From Ifrita kowaldi (Eukaryota; Chordata; Aves; Passeriformes; Cinclosomatidae): 64,000 nt of DNA. Below, piece after piece: positions 61,555-64,000 of the stretch (within the stretch, counting starts at the first letter, position 1; every line of letters begins with the position of its first letter). A program made the translations under genes and the position numbers. The stretch spans positions 186,001 to 250,000 of the forward strand of contig VZRS01012494.1 of assembly GCA_013398055.1 (NCBI GenBank). Reading direction: 5' to 3'. The notes under the pieces were generated by a model. That model did not search any database. It saw only the letters and a list, made by a program, of their open reading frames with translations, and had not been told where the DNA came from.

Positions 61555-61751
61555 CATTGAGATATGCACAAACGATTATTTTTACGGCTGTATTCCACCC
61601 TCAATGCTTTGCCCACGCAGCGCTGGCGGTGCGAGCGGGGTCACGCACAGCCCAGACACCGCGCACACGCCTGGGGCTCGGGGGCGCGCTCAACCGCGCA
61701 CGCGCAGCGCCGCTGGCCCCGCCCCCTGCCCCGTGGGCGGGGCCTGCCCCG

Positions 61752-61758
61752 ATAAACA
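61752..61758 (+). promoter_or_regulatory. Candidate FOXO/forkhead site, FBXO32 core promoter
   Basis: ATAAACA fits the forkhead core RYAAAYA. It lies about 100 bases upstream of the presumed start, five bases from an E-box. FOXO factors are known activators of atrogin-1 in muscle wasting, so this is a plausible direct site. Confidence 0.45.
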
Positions 61759-61762
61759 CGGC

Positions 61763-61768
61763 CACGTG
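61763..61768. promoter_or_regulatory. E-box CACGTG, FBXO32 core promoter
   Basis: A perfect palindromic CACGTG of the type bound by USF, MYC or TFEB-class bHLH factors, next to the forkhead core and between GC boxes. Confidence 0.4.
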
Positions 61769-61823
61769 CGGCGCGGGGCGGGGCCGGTCCGCGCTTCCGG
61801 CAACACGCGCCTGCCGCCGCCGC

Positions 61824-61830
61824 ATAAATA
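61824..61830 (+). promoter_or_regulatory. TATA-like element of FBXO32
   Basis: ATAAATA embedded in very GC-rich DNA, about 30 bases before a C/A-rich start-like region (ccgcagccaccgcact). It would give a 5' leader of about 140 bases before the ATG at 61995. Confidence 0.55.
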
Positions 61831-61994
61831 GCGCGGAGCGGCGCCCGCAGCCACCGCACTGCTCCAGCCACCGCTTCGGTCGCCGCCCTTGTCTGCTCGG
61901 CCCCGCTCCGGGAACTGCCCCGATCTGCCCCGCACCGCTCCAGTCGCCGCCGCCTCTCCCAGTCCCTGTGTTGGTCCCGCTCCGTGCCGTCGCC

Positions 61995-62110
61995 ATGCCG
62001 TTCCTGGGGCAGGACTGGCGCTCCCCCGGGCAGAGCTGGGTGAAGACGGCCGACGGCTGGACGCGCTTCCTGGACGAGAAGAGCGGCGGCTTCGTGGGCG
62101 ACATCAGCAG
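61995..62110 (+). CDS. FBXO32: FBXO32 (atrogin-1/MAFbx) exon 1, coding part
   Basis: FBXO32 is the muscle F-box subunit of an SCF ubiquitin ligase (SKP1-CUL1-RBX1), induced in atrophy. This exon encodes the first 38 residues plus two bases: MPFLGQDWRSPGQSWVKTAD, then GWTRFLDEKSGGFVGDIS, nearly identical to the known atrogin-1 N-terminus. The ATG has a good context (gtcgccATGc). The frame ends at AG before a GTACCG donor at 62111, and the protein similarity stops there. The F-box itself and all later exons lie outside the window. The gene follows KLHL38 on the same strand, as in other vertebrates. Confidence 0.95.
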
Positions 62111-64000
62111 GTACCGGCGGCGGCTCGGTGCGGCCCCGCTGCCGGCGCTGCCGCCAGGGGGCGCGGTGCCGGGGAGGGTGTGAAGCTGTGAGGGGCGGAC
62201 GGGGCCCCTCGCCTCGGGCCGGCTCAGGGGACGCCCCGGTGTCGGCGGAGCGGGGTCGTTGTGTGGGTGACCCGGACCTGCCGGCGGAAGGGCTCGGCGG
62301 CCCCTCCGGGCCTAAAGGGAGCCCCGAACGGGGGTCACTCAGCCCCCGGCGGGGTCCCCACGTCCCTGTGGAGGCTGTTCCTCCCCAGGCGGCTGGACCG
62401 TCCTTACGGCTATGGAGTGCGGCGAAAAATCGAGGAAAAGATGAAACATTCACCTGCCCAGCGGCCAGAGGGCTTTGCCCCTGGGGGCGTCTCTTGGGGG
62501 CTCTGGAGGTGGCTGCCCACCCTCCCCCGCCCAAAACAGCCTTGCCTGGGGCTTCCCGGTCTCGGACTGGGAAGGATGATGTGTCTGAAGCCATAAATCC
62601 TCCTCAGGCCATGAGTAATGTACCTTACGTGCTGCTTGACTAATCTGGCTGCAAAACATCAACAAACCCCCAAGATGGTGCGGGCAGGAAGCTTTTGCAG
62701 CGCGTGGGTGTCGTGGGCTCGGGCCAGATCGCTCCTGTCAAAACCAAACTTTTCTCACAGAGCTGCATCTTCTACTCAACTGTGTGCTAGCAAGGGTTGG
62801 AGTTGCTGCCACTGGACCTAGGGATGGGTCAGGAATACCCATGATAAAGGGACTTGGAGTAAGCAGGGATTTGCTGTGAGCCACTGCTGAGGTGTTATTG
62901 TGCAAGGAGGCTTATGTAGCAGGTATCTCCTGCTCTCTTTCATGCAAGCTGTAAGTAAAAATCAAGTTTAGGTTTGTAATTTGTAAATAGGTAGAAAAAT
63001 GTCTGGTTGGTGGTAATATGTTGGGAATACTGAGTTTAGCATAGTTTATACATCCCTTTTCCCATTTAAAAGCAAGGAGGTGATGTATTGGCCCCGGGCT
63101 GAGGTCTTTGCAGTGCCAGGTCCAGGTGCCCAACTGTTCAACCTGTCAAGATGCCCTGGAGAAATGTGTGGAAACCTGACAGTACATAAACAGGGAAATA
63201 ATCTGCCTCCCATGCTGGAGTTTGTCCACTGCTGCTGTTATGGTGGTTTCAGATTACAGAGTCATTCAGTAGGAAGTCAACAGGCAAGGGTGTGCTGTTG
63301 ACGTGAGATTTAAAGCAGACCCATCTTGTGTTCTTGGGCTCAGATCCTGCCACTGCATGGGGCGTGTTAACCTGACCCCCTATTGATTTTGTGCAACTAT
63401 GATAAAACATGAGCTTGGATATCCCAAAACAGCTTCTTCCTTACTGCCATTTTCTGTTCTCAGGTTTTGGTCCCCGCAGCAGAAAGCAGCATGGATGGGG
63501 TACATGACCAGCTGAGATGTTTTGCTTTCAGATTTAGGTGGTTCTAAGCAAGCTGCAGCTGGCAGAAGTGTTGGGTTCCCCAAACTGCTGTTTCTGTGAA
63601 TATTGTCCACCTGCAATGCTGCTGCTCTTCCCCTTCCACAGTGTTGTGGTGCTGCCTTCTCCACAGCTCAGATGCCCTGGAAGGGGGAGCCGAGGGTCAT
63701 GGTGTTCGGAAACTGGGAGAGGTTTCTTCCACCTCTGGGGCCGTGTGCAGGTGCCAAACCAGAACATCCATCTGGATCATGCCCGGGGATATCTGGGTTC
63801 CTCCTGGGGCTGAAACTCTGACTTGCTCACTTGACTTTGGCATATGCTGGTGGTGTGGCCATGCAGACAGCCAGTGAACAGGGGAAACAAGAAGCCTTGT
63901 CCTACAGGTTTAATTCCTTTGCAGGAGACTGTGCTGAATAGCTGTCAGAGGTGTGTTTGGTATGGTGCTCATGTTTGGGTTTTGTTTGAGACTAAGCAGT
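62111..64000 (+). other. FBXO32: FBXO32 intron 1 (5' part)
   Basis: Starts at the GTACCG donor. The first 300 bases belong to the CpG island. No sequence resembling FBXO32 exon 2 (Tyr-Cys-Asn-Lys-Glu...) is seen before the window ends, so the intron runs past base 64000. Confidence 0.85.

Larger units (their letters stand above)
61605..62420. promoter_or_regulatory. FBXO32: FBXO32 CpG-island promoter
   Basis: A long CpG-dense stretch covering the promoter, first exon and start of intron 1. GC boxes are at 61717-61725, 61735-61744 and 61775-61785. A forkhead-type ATAAACA is at 61752-61758, an E-box CACGTG at 61763-61768 and a TATA-like ATAAATA at 61824-61830. These sit within about 110 bases upstream of the presumed start near 61855. 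Confidence 0.85.

Noticed and set aside
61641..62594. 317-codon minus-strand open frame and overlapping plus-strand frames
   Set aside because: It lies in the FBXO32 CpG island. Stop codons are rare in such GC-rich DNA and the peptide is Arg/Pro/Gly/Ala-rich without domains.
1..64000. tRNA, rRNA, CRISPR array or bacterial-type operon
   Set aside because: None was seen. The sequence is vertebrate nuclear DNA with spliced genes.

Overview
The window looks like avian nuclear DNA, probably from a songbird or another neoavian. It has short exons in long introns with GT/AG boundaries, CpG-rich patches at promoters, degraded CR1-type LINE fragments, and one well-preserved solo LTR of the avian ERVL type. 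Three genes are recognisable, all on the + strand in the order ANXA13 - KLHL38 - FBXO32. The same three genes are neighbours on human chromosome 8q24, so the block is ordinary conserved vertebrate synteny. The species cannot be fixed from the sequence alone.

Bases 1-19590 hold ANXA13 (annexin A13), a membrane-binding Ca2+ protein. Ten exons from 8655 to 19375 join in frame into 312 codons covering all four annexin repeats, followed by TAA and an AATAAA signal. The first exon, which should carry the start codon and the myristoylated Met-Gly-Asn N-terminus, was not found and probably lies upstream of base 1. Bases 19590-25200 are intergenic, with CR1 remnants.

Bases 25200-31470 hold KLHL38, a BTB-BACK-Kelch adaptor for CUL3 ubiquitin ligases. 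It has a probable non-coding first exon in a small CpG-rich promoter and three coding exons giving 580 residues. Bases 31470-61600 are a 30-kb stretch with no gene I can support. It contains microsatellites, a CR1 piece, a 43-base assembly gap, a solo LTR at 59038-59634, and a locally duplicated segment whose second copy preserves the empty insertion site of that LTR.

Bases 61600-64000 hold the CpG-island promoter, first coding exon and start of intron 1 of FBXO32 (atrogin-1), the muscle F-box protein; the rest of the gene lies beyond the window. KLHL38 and FBXO32 are both substrate receptors for ubiquitin ligases of the cullin class and both are known mainly from muscle. Each promoter shows a forkhead (FOXO-type) core with other muscle-type motifs: TEAD and a near-MEF2 site at KLHL38, a perfect CArG box and an E-box at FBXO32. 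That they share a regulatory domain is an inference. I found no evidence of a previously undescribed multi-gene system, CRISPR array, RNA gene or intact mobile element.
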